64,000 bases of DNA from Struthio camelus (GCF_040807025.1 NC_090967.1:5020001-5084000); one strand, 5' to 3'. Numbered from the stretch's first letter, positions 11,311 through 23,840 are shown. Made by a program: numbers and translations. Notes: a model not told the origin generated them from the sequence alone.

Positions 11311-12179
11311 CTGCCTGCAGCCGCCCTTGCCCACGGCCTCGCAGGATATGACGGCAAGAGCGGCAGAGGCCTGAGCTTCAAACGTCCTACCAGAAGCCCA
11401 GTTCCCGCTAGGAGGGTGATTCTCCGAAAAGCCGTCGTCCGTGGCAGCTACCCACCGCTGTAACGTGCCTCCAGGAGCACTGACGGCTGCCGCCTTGCCA
11501 TCTCCTCCTCCTAGGAAGTCTGGCTGTCCTCCCTTCCTCCCCCGAATCCTGGCAGAGTCCCAAAACGCATCCCTTCGTGCTTGATTTCTGAACCAGGCTC
11601 TTTGCTCAGCGGGGAGTAATTAAGTCAAGGCTCTGGTTTAAGCAGCTGGAGTTTGGGGGGATATTGGGGAGTGGAGAAGGGCAGAAAATAGACATAAATC
11701 TTTTTTCTGTGTGCTTTTATCCATACTGACAGCTACAAAAAAGCCCTTTCTGGCTTCAGTCGCATCACTCCTCCGCGCAGTGCGTGCCACTCCAGCCCGG
11801 GGAGACCCACCACGCGACCCTCTGAAAACAGCCACTTCTCTTAAACTTTCAGGGTGGCGAGGGGAGAGGAAAAGGGGAAAAGATTGAAAAGGCTACGTTT
11901 GTGGCTGTTGGCGTTGCCTTGCAGACAGGGGATCAGAGAGACGACGGCAGCCTCTCCTGGACGGTGGTCGTGACACTGAGGAGTCCGAGGGAGCTCAGTT
12001 ACCAGCAAGCAGCTCGGTCCGGGGCAGCCGTGCTCCCCCTTGGCCGATGCTGTAAAACAGACTTCAGATCTGGAGTGAAAAACCCACAAATCCTCCTTTT
12101 TTTTCCCCTTTCTTTGCAAGGCGAATCCCTAGGAGATTCTCCTATACGGCAGGCGAGAGAAGGGGGAAAGTCTCCGGCC

Positions 12180-12560
12180 ACATTCCTCCGTTACAACACA
12201 CCTGAGTTGTTGATGCTAATTAACAACATCTGCTCGGTGGGTGCAACTTCCGCCGGACCACGGAGAAGTTTGCAGGGAAGAGCTGAGTCGGGGTTTGCTG
12301 CTAAGCTGAAGAAACCTTCTCGGGACAGCTTCTGACGAGAGGTGAGGAACAAGCCATTTGTTTTCTCGAGTTTGAAAGTCAGAATGACGCTGCTGGGTGA
12401 AAATAAGATTTCAGAGGGAAGTGGCAAGGAAAATCCAATCAAAGCACACTAAGTGTCTGTTGGTGAAGCAGCCCTAGCATACCATATTTTCAAACGTGTA
12501 TCTTATTTGAAAATATGCTTATTATCTTTCAGCATTAAAAAAGCAGGAATAAAAGCCCCA
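12180..12560. promoter_or_regulatory. AT-rich candidate element
   Basis: Contains GATGCTAATTAACAACATC (near 12212), a homeodomain core, and further on an AT-rich run (TATTTTCAAACGTGTATC, GAAAATATGCTTATTATC). No repeat was recognised in it. CpG islands lie some distance on both sides. Confidence 0.3.
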
Positions 12561-13460
12561 GCCACACATCTGGCTGGATGTCCAAGACCTTGACTGAATG
12601 TTTTCCTGCCTTAAGTTAGGGGTCAGGCAGGAGCCAAGACTTCAGCAGTTACTTCCAGTGTTTCTTAGGTGTTTGAACAAGACGAATGTTACTCAAAAGC
12701 TTTGTAACAGCTTGTAGAAAAACGCGGTTCCCTCGCAGGGCAGTGCTGGTTTTGGTGGCACTATGTGTGTGAGTGGCCTGCAGCACTAGCAAGGGAGGTG
12801 CAGCCTGTTTCTTAATCGGGAGTTTTGCAGCCTGGTTTGGTGAAGGGCTGCTCCAGGAGGGAGTTTATGGAAGAAAAGAGTGATCTTTGCTTATGCGTTT
12901 CACAAATGGGCAAGAGAGTGATGTTCACCTGGCGAAGCTGTTACAAACGGTTGTTTGTCCTCTCTGCAGCCAGTAGAGCCAGTTGGGACTTTTCCACCCA
13001 CCAGGAAACTTGTTTTGCTGGAATCAAAGCGTGTGTTTTGTGAAGATACTTTGGTTTGCAGAGAGAGAGCTTTTGTGTTTTGATGGCTCTTTCTTAATGG
13101 TCTCAAACTTTCTGGCCAGGAAGTGGGAGACGAGAGTCCATCGTGAAAAGCCGGAGGGGGCTGAGCCCCAAATGGATGTTTCAACACCATCCTGTGTCAC
13201 ACAGGCTTTGGGGATGTTTTGTTTTTAGTGTGCTGCAGAAAAGAAACAAATATTGCAGCTGTGAAAGGTTTGGGGAGCCAGCCGTGCTCCCCGCGAGCTG
13301 CTCCGACGGTCCAGGTCCAAAGGCAGAGGTGGCGTGCGTGCTGCTCGTGGGACAAATTTCTGAGCAGGCTCTTTCCCACGGAGTCACTTTGTGCACCCTC
13401 GCTAAAAAGCCATAATAAAACAATCCTGATTATGTTGCTGCTGAGGTTTGGCACAGCTGG
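12560..13460. other. Gene-free stretch, low CpG inside the domain
   Basis: A local dip in CpG. Frames here are short and overlapping (12825-13043 plus, 12900-13190 minus). I see no repeat, RNA or promoter signal. Confidence 0.5.
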
Positions 13461-13464
13461 CATA

Positions 13465-13830
13465 AACCTACAGGGTGAAGGCCTCGGAGCGCTGAGATCC
13501 CTCACCCGCTCCTGCGGATTGGGAGGATCCGCCCTGTGCATCGAGAGGACCGCCGGAGGAGCGCAGGGCTGAACGCTCGGCCACGGGACCGGAGGAGCCC
13601 GGCGGGAAGCCCAGGGCTCGGCCCGGCCCCGCTCTGCCTGGCCCTCAGGCACCGTGCGGGTTCGGCCCTGGGGACCTGCAGAGCTGAGAGACTAAAAGCC
13701 CCAATCGGTGTCTCGTCATCTGCTCTCGATAACTCCGGCGACCGCTGTGACCCGGCCGCTCGGTGCTGCGTCTCCCTCCTCCAGCCCTCTCCCTGCCACC
13801 TCTTCCCAGCGCCCCGCGCAGGCTGTTGAT
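13465..13830. other. CpG island
   Basis: Dense CpG (GGACCGCCGGAGGAGCGC near 13547, ATAACTCCGGCGACCGC near 13729). It is followed at once by an AT-rich section at 13,826-13,860 (GATATGGTTTTATTGATC). No coding exon or core promoter was identified. Confidence 0.6.
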
Positions 13831-14099
13831 ATGGTTTTATTGATCTCTTTTATGTAAAGCTCATCCCTGCCAGTCACCGGTGAGCGATAACCCGGGCTCT
13901 TTGTTCCCCTGCACGATGGACCGTCCCTGGGCAGCTCAGGGTGGCCTGGGAGAGGCTGTAGAAGGTTAACGTCTCTGTTAGGTTACAAATCGCTCTGAAG
14001 AGGTCTGCTGTCGCTCTCAGGAGGTCTGAAATAACCACCTGGATCCTTTATCTGTTAACCAAAGCTCAACAGCGTGCGCTTGGCATCCTCCTCCTCTGC

Positions 14100-14530
14100 T
14101 GCTGGAAACGTCGGGGGGCCTAGCACTGAGAGCCGGGCTCCCTCGTGGTGGAAGGGAGGGCGCTTTCCTACCTTCCCGCCAGCACAGGCCACCCTTTTGG
14201 TTTCCTCCTCCTGCCCCGATGTGAGGAGCTCCTTGCCCCAGGGCAGGGGCTCTGGCAGGGCAGTGCTCGCCTGCCGGTGCGTGCGTGTCGTGCCCGCTGC
14301 GCGTCCATGCCGCGAGCGCAACCTGCTGAAACCTCCCTTAACCTGTCGTGCACCCGTCGCTGAATTTCTGGGTTTGTAACAGTTTTGAACCACGTGCGAA
14401 GTGCCAGCGGCGCCACGTGCCGAGGCCCTGACCGCAGGCGGTCGGGTCCCGCGGTCGGGTCCGGGCCGCGGCGTGGGAAACGCTGCCGTTCTCGCGCCGC
14501 GAGTCACGCTGGAGGGCCCTGCGGGAGGGC
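14100..14530. other. CpG island with short duplication
   Basis: Dense CpG, especially 14,270-14,510. GCGGTCGGGTCC is duplicated back to back around 14,438-14,462. The antiparallel frames 14055-14792 (minus, 245 codons) and 14074-14379 (plus) are regarded as compositional. Confidence 0.6.
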
Positions 14531-14869
14531 AGGGGGATGGGGGCTCTGCTGGCATCTCCTGAGTCACCTCCTCAACCTGCTGGAAGGGTCTTCCCTCCTC
14601 TCTGATCGTCCGGATCAGGAAGGGAACTGCAGGCTGGGGAATTAACCCGCCAGGGCTGGGAGGAGAGGACGCCCAGCTCTTTGCATTGCTGCTTCTTTGG
14701 TGATTGAGATCCCAGCTGTGAAGCTGAAAAATCATCAGTGCAAGAATTAAAAAAAAAAGGGCAGCTCGATGTGGCTCATAGGCATGGCTCATGGCTTTGG
14801 CTTGTTTGGGAAGCAGCTGAACTGTGCTCCAACTTGACAGCGAGAGACAAATACGCTGCTTTGCCTCCG

Positions 14870-16045
14870 CTCACCTCTTCGCCCCGGGCGGCCAGCTGCC
14901 CGGCACAGCGTGCTGGACGCGGACTCGTCAGCGTTTCCGGCAGTCATGTTATTTGCGTTGCGCTCTTGGTCGAGTTCAATTCTAATTCTGCTCTCTTCGG
15001 GGGAAGGCGGGCAGCTGCTTTGATGAGTTAACAGTAGGGTTTAAAATAACCAGCATCTGTTCTTTGTGCGATCGGGGGCTCTCCTAGCACCGCTCTGCCT
15101 TCCAAAAACAAGCTCGCCGGGGAGGCGCGTGCTGGGGGCCCGCGCCGTGGTGCCGCCTCCGCTCTAAGCGATGGCTCATCCGCAGCGGGTTTGCTGCGTG
15201 CATGGGATGAGGTTCCCCGGCAGCTCCTCGCACAAGTGCTCTTGGAGAAGCCCTTAGCTGAGGAGCAAAGGGGTCTCTGCAGGACACCGGAGTTATCCTG
15301 GCCTTTGCTCGTGCAGCCCGGATCTCCTCGAGAGCTGGGCTAGGAACAAGCATCTGGGGGCTTGTTTTCCACCTGCGTTTGATCCCTCCATCTGTGCGGC
15401 TCTGAAGGTCCGCAGGAGACCTTTCTTCCCTCCCCAGCCCCGAGCTCCGTGTCCTTCTATTCGGCAGGGGCACGGGGAGGGGTGAACCCGCGTGCAGCAG
15501 CAGGGACAGGACGGAGGGGTAGCAGCGCCTGCCTGCCCACCCAGCGCGCTCGGCTCACGCGGCACAGCCTTCACTGGCGCTCAGGGAGCCCGGGGTGCCA
15601 CCGGGTCTGTCCGAATCCTGCAGCCACACCAGATGCTCTCGTGAGGCCGGTCTCGCGGCTGCCAGCCGGTACCCGACCCTCTCAGCCGGTCGGTCTCGAT
15701 GTGCTTTTGCTGGCTGAAGCCAGCGTCGCCCAGCCGGGGGAGCGGACGCAGGGAGCAACGGCCGCGAGCGATTCGGAGGTGACCTCTGTGCCTGGCTTAA
15801 ATCTGTTCGCTCGTAGGTGAAAGCAAATTAGTGTCAGAACTAACAGAGCCAGGTCCAGCTGATGCAAGGAGACCTGACAAGACGCTTCCCCCCGCAATGG
15901 AGGCAGCTGCCGAGGCCGGAGCGGCACCCCAGCGTCCTGGCTGCCGAGCCTCAGCACCAGCCGCTAACCCTTTCCCTCCCCTGCTCTCGTTTATTGGGTG
16001 TGGGAGGCGGTGGACGTTTTTTCCCGGATGCACCGAGCGCAGCAG
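14870..16045. other. CpG island, long
   Basis: Runs from CTTCGCCCCGGGCGGCC (near 14,877) to about 16,040, densest at 15,110-15,180 and 15,470-15,780. It ends at an AT-rich homeodomain-like pair: CAAATTAATTAACGC (near 16,060) and GCAATTAAC (near 16,089). No promoter core or splice structure is clear. Confidence 0.6.
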
Positions 16046-16229
16046 TCTCTGCACGACACCAAATTAATTAACGCTGGGCAGGCAGAATGCAATTAACTAC
16101 CCTGGAGCCTGGCCAAGATGGGGAGGGCAACGTTCCTGGCTCCTGCGGGAAGCAACCCGGGAGCTTTCGCGGGCAGGACCTTGCTTTTGCCGTACAGCTC
16201 AAGGGCAGGAGGCTTTGACTGAGGCACGT

Positions 16230-17480
16230 CCTTCTGGAAATGCCTCCTGCGGCCCCTCTACCTCTGCGCCAGGGCTCGGATCGCCCTCTCCGCCTGCTGC
16301 GTAACCCCATCTCCCATCCGATGCGTGATCCCGTCGCTGGCTTTTCTCCCCCACCATCCTGCCAGGGGGGCGGCGTTTGCGGGAGATTGCAGCACAGTTG
16401 GCAAAATCCTGGGCAGAAGTAATCAAGTGAGAGGCCGTGGTATCGTTGCAAGGACCAACTGGCTGGATTTTATTTATTGCTGCCGCTCGCTGAGAAAATG
16501 GGCTCAGGAGAAGATTCCTGGGCCGCGGCTGCTGCGGGAGATGGGCAGCTTCTGTTAAATAGAGCATTGCCTGACAGAGCTGTGATTTAGCTGCAGCTAT
16601 TTAAAGGGGTTTGGAGGCAGCCAACGCGGAGCATCTGCAAGCAAAATGGGCAGCTTTGGCCGTCTGGCTACTTTGAAAGTCAACTAAAGAAAAAAACGCT
16701 AGTGCAGAAGCGTCGAGGAGGTGGCCGCGGAAGGGGACACAGTGGAGCAACCTTCGGGGGTCCAGCTGTGGCATGAAGCGAACCCCACTCCCAACCTTCG
16801 CGTGACCCATGCGGACGCACGTCCCTTCCTCTACAGCGCCACTCCAGCCGCGTGCGTGGCCTGGTGTTGCCTTATCCTCGTTTCCTCGCTGTCCATCCAC
16901 GCCTTGAGATGTGCACGAGAGCTTCGTGTTTGGGCCACCCGTGAAGCCAGGTAGCCCAAATCCTTCAGCCTTGGGAGATCTGCGGGTAAGGATCAAGATT
17001 AAAACGTCAAGTCCGTTCCTCCCTGTTACACCGGTTAAACGCTTTACTCCCTCGTGGCTCCGCTGAGGCCAACCTGTCTCGTCTCGCGCTTCGGTTGCAA
17101 ACTCCGCCGCGTCCGGCCCCGGTGCAGTAGGCCAAGATCGCCCAGCGCGGTGATGATAAACCAGTCCTAGTTGCTGGAAACGTCGGGGTTGCGCCCATCG
17201 GAGGCCGTGGGCGCGCCGCATTGCAAACGCGCTCTTGCACCCCGCGCAAACCAGGAGGAGCCAAGAGACGTCCTGGGGCTGCTCTAGCTTACAGCTAGGA
17301 AGCCGGTGGAAACCCCATAAGCGCCCGCTTCCGCGTCACAAAGGCAGCAGGATGCGGCCGGACCTGCAGCGCGGACCCGTCGTCGGGGCGAGACCCCGCG
17401 CAGCAGGCGCGTGGGTCCCCTCGGGCAGCGCGGGGCACGCTGCCGGTCTGCCCAGGGAGCCCCGGCTCCTGCCTGGTGCC
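16230..17480. other. CpG-rich stretch with island at the right end
   Basis: Moderately CpG-rich throughout and densest at 17,050-17,470. An AT-richer section at 16,550-16,620 contains GCAGCTATTTAAAGGGG, which resembles a TATA-type word but lacks supporting elements. The 206-codon minus-strand frame 16601-17221 has no recognised domain. Confidence 0.5.
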
Positions 17481-17481
17481 A

Positions 17482-17840
17482 GAGCAATTCTTTTATGTTC
17501 TGTTCTCCGCCAACACAACACAAGATTAATTACAGCCATAAAAACATTAGGAGCTTTCTAAATATTTTATGTGAATAAGCGCACACAATACGAGTTTTTT
17601 TACTTGTTACGTTTTCATAAAGGACATTTTGTTCGTAGTAAGTGGGAAAGCCGACAGGTGAGTTTATTTTTAGTGCTCCGGTCCAGCCTGAAGGACTTCG
17701 AATGTGAGGAGGACACACAAGCAATAAAGCTGTGATCACAGAACTGTCCCTGGGGGCGGATACAGAGCAAATGGGGTTGAGATTAAAAGAAGATACCCAC
17801 AAATTTCAGCCCAAAACACAATTTCGGTTACCCTCTGGAA
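17482..17840. promoter_or_regulatory. AT-rich candidate conserved element
   Basis: An abrupt AT-rich block inside the CpG domain. It holds AAGATTAATTACAGCC (17,522 onward), a homeodomain-type site, then TTCTAAATATTTTATGTG, CAATAAAGCTGTGATCAC and GAGATTAAAAG. No repeat signature is seen. Its sharp borders against CpG islands and the concentration of homeodomain-type words are typical of vertebrate developmental enhancers. This is an inference from composition and words only. Confidence 0.4.
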
Positions 17841-18259
17841 ACTGCTTCTCTTCCCTTGCGCCCGAGGAGATCCGGCCCTTGCCTTGCTTCGGCTGGAAGC
17901 CAGGAGTGAAGCGGTCGCCAGGTAGGGGACCGCTTGACGGCCGCCGGTTCGAGCGCGGCGGTCGCTGACGCGGTTGTGGCAAGGTCTCCGCAGCACCACG
18001 CGCCGGCGGTGGTGGTTTGAGGTGGGGGCGACCCAGGTAGGACTCATTTGCCACCTGGCTTTCTCGGGAGTCAGCCTACGTTTCCCTCCTTGCTCCTGCC
18101 TGGCTGCTGCCGTCCCAGGCAGAGCAGCTCTGGGCACCTCACAGTTGCGACAGACAGCACCTCTTTCCTCACCCTTCTTGACAAACTCGAGCCGTCCCAG
18201 CGAGTCATCCAATTTACAGGTGTCACTGTGGCAGTGCGAGGCAAGAAGCCATTAGCGGT

Positions 18260-18700
18260 TGGGTCTCCATGTGTCTCATTCGCGGTTTAAATATTGAAGA
18301 GGATTCAAAACACCTCTTCATCTTAGCAGTTGACCTGAAATGGTATCTGTGGCGTCATGCAGCTGTTATTTTTTGTGAGCTGTCATGGTTTCTGATTGCC
18401 GAGCGAGGAGATGCGGCGTTCCTGAGCCCTGACACGCAGCAGGACTCGGAGTTTGTGCTGAATATTTCATGCAGACACATGCAGACAGAAGCAGCAGTCT
18501 GTTTTCAATTCTGATTTTCTCTGCTTCTCAAGGTGCATAAATGATGCATATTGTTTAAGCCGCCTGGTTTCGGAGGGAGGAAGAGTGACAAATGCCTTTG
18601 CAGTCGGTCACCTGAGTTTTGGGTGAAGCAGACCTCATGTCTTCAGCTGCCTGTACAATATTGTAAGCAAATAAGTGTCCCGGCTGTGCGAGCCCTCCTG
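18260..18700. promoter_or_regulatory. Candidate conserved element
   Basis: Low-CpG block with unique-looking sequence. It includes a near-palindromic pair of CACCTCTTC and GAAGAGG words near 18,295-18,320, CTGAATATTTCATGCAGAC near 18,459, and GTACAATATTGTAAGC near 18,652. No repeat was recognised. Confidence 0.3.
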
Positions 18701-18904
18701 GATCGCCGTGCCAGGGAGCACGCGAGACAGCGGTGGATGGGATGGTGGTAGAGGGACACCAGGGCTGACCCGGGCTCTGGCTGCGTCTGGGCTGCCAGTC
18801 TCGATCCTGCATCAGCCGTACAGAAGACCCAGCAGTAACTGATGCAGCCTGACTGGACCCAGAGTCAGGCTTGGCTCTGTGTTCAACAGGATCTATGGGG
18901 CTGC

Positions 18905-19060
18905 CTGCTAAATACCCGTAATCTCAAGGTAATTAGGTGATAATTAGGTTTCAGCCTTTCCAAGGCTTTATCAGATCCAAAATGATGCCGTTTGCCTGCT
19001 GATTATTCTTTATTTGAGGAACTTCAAGTGAAGCCCAGGTAATCTGTCTCTGCTTGTGGT
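18905..19060. promoter_or_regulatory. Paired homeodomain-type sites in an AT-rich block
   Basis: TAATTAGGT occurs twice, at 18930-18938 and 18941-18949, in the same orientation and 11 bases apart, which is about one helical turn. TAATTA is the core of many homeodomain sites. Downstream are TTTATCAGATCC (GATA-type) and GCTGATTATTC. The block is AT-rich against CpG-rich surroundings. Function is inferred. Confidence 0.4.
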
Positions 19061-19339
19061 GCAGGAACATGGAGCCCACTATGGCCAAGACTATGGCCCG
19101 CTATGCCCGCTCCCACCGTGGGAAAGCTTGGGCGAGTGCGGGGCCTGGCATTGCCGCACGGGGCCGTGAGTGTTCCTGGCCTCATGTGGACCACCTATGG
19201 CTTGGTAGCCCTCTTAATTTGGTTCAATTTTGTGGTTGCTACATGCCATAGGTATACATAGGCATACAAGCCGACCCGTGGCTCCCAGGCTTGCTCTTTT
19301 TGAAGGTGATAAGAAGCTAATTAGAGCCAAGCGTAGCTG

Positions 19340-19970
19340 CAGCTTGAGTCGGTGCTAACCGTAAAGCGCGCCTGCCGGGGCGTGCGCGGAGCAGTGCAGA
19401 GGAACAAAGCTCACCTCCCCTTCGGCACGCGTCACGTCCAACGGCTTTGCCTCGCAGGCAGAAGGTGTCCAAAAGTGGAGGGGCGACACACTACAAGAGA
19501 CTCGGTGTCTGGCACCAAGGCATCTCCCAGCCAACAGTGGCAACTAGGATCTCTCCGTCTCTCTTTCCCGGGCCGAACGGCAGAGGAAACCTCCGCGGTG
19601 GCGACGTGTCACTGGAACGAGCACCAGGATCCCACGCACTCGTGCTGGGGCCTCCCTCCTGCCCGTGCGGCAGCTCCACAAGCTGAAACGAGGAAGCGGG
19701 TGATGGCAGCGCAGCCCTCGGCTCTCTCCCACCTCTCGAAACGTCCCAGCACCGCTTCCCCGATGCTCTGCCGTCTCCCGCCTGCCCCTCTCCTCTCTCG
19801 TTCTGCCCCAACGCGCCGCAGGAGAAGAAACGACCTGACGGAGGCGATGTGGCCGATCCGGGGAGCGCGGAGCCCCGTCCGCGTAGGCTTGCTCCGTCGG
19901 AGGCTTGGCAGCGGACTCGGGATGGAGGCCATCAACAGTCATACGTCGGGAAGGGTCAGCGCCAAAAGAA
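19340..19970. other. CpG island
   Basis: Dense CpG (AAAGCGCGCCTGCCGG near 19,362, CAACGCGCCGCAGG near 19,809). Overlapping frames on both strands include 19352-20047 plus (231 codons) and two minus-strand frames over 19,544-19,942. Their products are Arg/Ser/Pro-rich without a recognised domain, so no gene is called. Confidence 0.6.
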
Positions 19971-20189
19971 AGGGCCTGCTGTGTTCATCCTCCTGCTTCC
20001 CAATGAGATGTCACCTGCCGATACTTATGGAAGCTGCATCTCAATGAAAACTCTCTGCGGCGTTTCAGCAGCTGGAAAAGAGCGATGAGAGGAAATCCCG
20101 GTGTCACCGTCCATCCTTCTTTGCCGAGGTTCTCGCGAGCGGAGGCTGCCCACCCGATCTTCTCTTTAACAGCCTGCCTGTGACTGGCA

Positions 20190-20320
20190 GTACAAAGAAA
20201 ACCTGTCATAAAAGAAAATAAAAATCAGTTGTCGATTAGAGCTGTTCTTTAACTGAAGGTCAAACAAAAATTACAAGGCAAACCCCAGGGGTATATTTTT
20301 AAGTGCTCGCTGAAGGCAAA
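20190..20320. promoter_or_regulatory. AT-rich block
   Basis: CATAAAAGAAAATAAAAATC followed by GTCGATTAGAGC, AGGTCAAAC and AAAATTACAAGGC. No repeat was recognised. Another low-CpG, T-rich section follows at about 20,560-20,930. Weak support. Confidence 0.25.
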
Positions 20321-21127
20321 ATCCAGTGTACAGGCTGCTGGGGGCTGGCTGCGTTCGCAGCGCCCGGGAACTGTGACACCTCCACCAGCCCCATCCTGCA
20401 CTGGGGTTTGGCTAGAAATTGGGTGGTAATTCCTGCCAGGAAAGGAAGAAGCCACCGAAGGCCCTTCGGGGTGCTGGAGACCAACGTCCGTCACCGCAGC
20501 AGCTGTGGGGCTGCTCCGGGGTTTGGCTTCTTGGTCTCTCTCATCAGACCAATTTTTCTTTTAAATGACTGTGCAGGTTAATATAAAGTTGTTGCAGTAA
20601 AACCAAAACGTCTCGGCCAACATTTCTCCAAATTATTGGTTGCCTCCAGTTTGGAGGGTTTGACTCTTTTGGTCCCAATTCCAGGCTTGAACCATTTTGC
20701 AATACCATGATGTTTTGTGCGTGATGGGAGGAAAAAAAAAAACCTCCCACCCTGGTTTTTCCCCTAAGCAGCAAAGCAGAGACTATTCAGATTTCATTAC
20801 CTGGGCGAACACGCTGTAGATCAGCACTCTGCCTTCCCTCCTTTTTTTCCTTAAGGCCATATCTACTGGTACATTCACCATAAATAATCTTCAGCCTTCC
20901 TGGGGCCTTTTATACTAATTAAGTCTTAAAGCAGGCAGAAACCAGCTAAGGGAGACTTATTATCCCCAGTTTGCTGGTCAGTGGTGCGAGTACCTTGCTT
21001 CCTATCTTCCGGAGGTTTTTTGAGGGAAGGCGCTCGAGTTTGGAGTCGCTCCTCCCTAGAGCCGGTGTAATCCGGAATTGCCAGTTTTGGGGAACTTTAT
21101 TATAGAGCTTCTCCATTTTAAATGATG

Positions 21128-21250
21128 GATTTTTTTTTTTTTTTAAGAAATCCTGGAGGGCAGATGCTTGCTGGCTGGAGCACGCCAACGGCTCTGCCTG
21201 CAGTGTCTGGTGGAGGAGGGAGGGAGGAGGAGGAGGATGGGGGAGAAGGA
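21128..21250. repeat. Poly-T and GGA-rich simple sequence
   Basis: A run of 15 T at about 21,130-21,144, then a purine-rich GGAGGGAGGAGGAGGAGG tract around 21,215-21,235. No longer element was recognised around them. Confidence 0.75.
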
Positions 21251-21439
21251 GCAAAGCGGTCTCGTCAGCAGTAATCATCCCCGCGGTCCTGGCGAAGCAC
21301 AGGCAGCTGCTTGAAGCTGGAAAGAGATGTTTTTGGCGTGCAAATCTTCATCTTGAAGTGACCCTAAACAGTTGAAATGAGCACGGGCTCTGATGAGAAG
21401 CACTGTGCGCGAGCGGGCGAAGGGACGCGGGAAACTTCT

Positions 21440-22600
21440 CTTTCTCCCTGAATGTGTGTTAAATAATTTCAGTGCTAAAAGACCTCATTAAAGCTTAATC
21501 CGCTAAACTAAATCTTTATGTACGCGACATTGCCAGTCTTCAAGTAATCCTCGCGCCCGTCCGCTCTGCGGCGTTGCAGAAGCTGGCGGCCCGGCTGGGG
21601 TTTATTGCGTTTGCTTCTGGCAAAACTCTGCAAATAAAGCCTCCGCGACGGCTCATTTTTCCTTCTTTCTCCAAACAGAGCTCGCTTTAATCCGGTGCAG
21701 CGCGTTTAGCGGAGGTGCTGGCAACTGCTTTCTGCAGAAGATAGTTGACTGATGGGGAAGGGAGGCGGAAAAAAAGGTAGTTTAGGGGCCTAAGCCGGAG
21801 CACCGGCCGAGAGGCCTGGGGAGAGGGTCCGTGGCTGAACTGCAAAAGCAGAGGGGGAAAACGTCGCTTACAGCCGACCTAAGATTTATTTTTTTGGTGA
21901 GGGGAGAATAAATTGGAGGAAAAACAAAATGTTTGTTTTGCGTTGGGGGCGAGGAGGGGTCAGAATTTCCCTTTTTTAAAGCCACTTCACAAACGAACAT
22001 AACCGATTCCTAGCCGAAACGTTTCACCCACTCCGTTTGGAAACGTTTAGTTTTGGAAACGCTGAGGAAGTTTTTAAAAAATCAACTTTTTTTTTTTATT
22101 TTTCACCCACACTCGAGCCAGGTTCACGAATCTGGAACCTGTAACCTCTGGTCAATTAAGTACAGCAAAAAGTTCACCCAGGCCTGGTGAGAGGATTAAC
22201 GGGAGGCGACGGAGGTGCGGAGGGGAAGGGAAAATAACTGGCTGGCTTCACCCAAAGCCCTGTGCAATCGATGGCAAGTCTCCAGTGGGCTCGAGGCCAC
22301 GGCCCGGCGAGATGGAGGAGGTAAATAGGACAGGCGATCAATCGTGGGCAAGAGGAAGGAGGACAAACGTCACAAATCCAATATTAAAAAAAAAAAAAGA
22401 AGAACAGTGTTGAGTTAAAAGCTTTGGCTCGATGGAGTTGGCCTGACAGTATCAGAGCTTTGTCAGCACTGGGCCATGTTTCATCTCAAGTTGGTGCTCT
22501 TTGGCAAAAGTAAAAAATATATATATTTATAACGAGAATGCCGCTGTTTTTCTCTGCGCAAAGAAAAAAAAAAAAATCTCACCCGAAAGTTTGTGTCGCT
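21440..22600. promoter_or_regulatory. AT-rich stretch with candidate regulatory words
   Basis: Mostly low-CpG sequence between islands. Visible words include CATTAAAGCTTAATCC (near 21,485), three GAAACG words at 22,016-22,061, GTCAATTAAGTAC (near 22,152), a poly-A near 22,386 and a short TA run near 22,517. The three GAAACG words are the most regular feature. Nothing coding was recognised. Confidence 0.3.
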
Positions 22601-22604
22601 GAGA

Positions 22605-23840
22605 AAAGCATGTAGCATCTTCCCAGAGAGGCGGTGGAGATCGCAGCCCGGTCGCTAAATGGAGCAGAGCAGCAGATGAGCATCCTGGTGGCGAGCGTCT
22701 CCAGGCTGGACGCCGGGGTGAGGGCAGCGTCCGCCACCGGCCCTCCTCGGGCCGAGAGCGGCGCGGGCCAGCTTCCTTTCCGAAACACCTCTTCCCCTTT
22801 CTGCCGCGCGCTCCTCCAAAGCCTGCTTGTAAAGCAGATCAATTAAGCTTCCTGCTTGTTATTGATATTAATGAAGGGAGAAAGCTGGCCTCCGAAGGCT
22901 CAGCTAATTTCCAGGTCTGATGCTTGTGCGGTTTGAAAATCTGACAATCTTTATTAAATTCTTAAAAAATAAATAGAGACGTCGCCATGGCCTTAGCTCG
23001 CAGCCGGAAAACCCGGGCAGGGGCAGGACGAGGGGAAGGGGATCTACCCTGGGCTATCCAGCCCGCCAAGAGGAACCAGCTTCTCAAACGAGGCGGAAGA
23101 CCTGGCTACAACCAGCACTAGCTGGAGTCGGAAAGGCTTGAAGCGGCCTCCAGCAGCCCCGATGCTGGTCGCGCGTACACAGGGGCAGTGGGATGGGCGT
23201 TCTCGCCCGCCGGCGCGGCGAGATGCTCGAGGCTTCGCTGCCGGCGCCCTCCGCCACCTCGAGCCTTCGCCCCAGCGTGTTCGGCGGGGCGTTTCCCTTT
23301 CGCGGCTCGCCGCAGGTGAGACCCGCTGGATTTTCTCCCACCTACCACGCGGTTCGGAGCTGTTGGGCATCGCCTGCCTCCTTGGTCCGCGCCTCCGGGG
23401 AGAGTTTAGACACGCGACACGTCGTTTCTGGTCCGGGCTGTCAAGCGTTTGTAATCCCTGGGCGCCGCGGAGAACGTGCGGCCATAGGAATCGCTTTTCG
23501 AAACGGGTGGGGAGAAAAGCGGCGTCTCTTCTTCGCAAAGGGGTTTCATGCCCTCTCGCTGCGCCGGGGCCGAGCCGCAGCGCGAGAGGAGCCAAGCGCG
23601 CCGCCGGGGCCGGGAAGGGCTCGGGAAGCCCAGGCTTGGGGCGCCCGGGCGGCTTGGCTGGATTCGGGGCGCGCGCCCCGGGGAGCTCGGAGCGGAGGCG
23701 GGGAGGGAGCCCAGGCGTCCTGGCTCTTAGTCGCTCCTCTAATCACAAAGCGCGCAGCCTTGGCCGTTCTCCGCTTCTGGAGCGGTGGGTTTTGCACTTG
23801 GAACAGAGCCCGAAATTAGCCTTTTCGCTGGCACGATGGT
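22605..23840. other. CpG island, very dense
   Basis: Among the densest CpG in the window, especially 23,165-23,300 and 23,550-23,710 (GCCCGCCGGCGCGGCG near 23,206). An AT-rich notch at 22,840-22,975 contains CAATTAAGC, GATATTAATG and CTTTATTAAATTC. Antiparallel frames 23138-23842 (plus, 234 codons) and 23044-23595 (minus) overlap over most of the island, which argues against either being real. This is a plausible promoter island, but no start site can be assigned. Confidence 0.7.
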
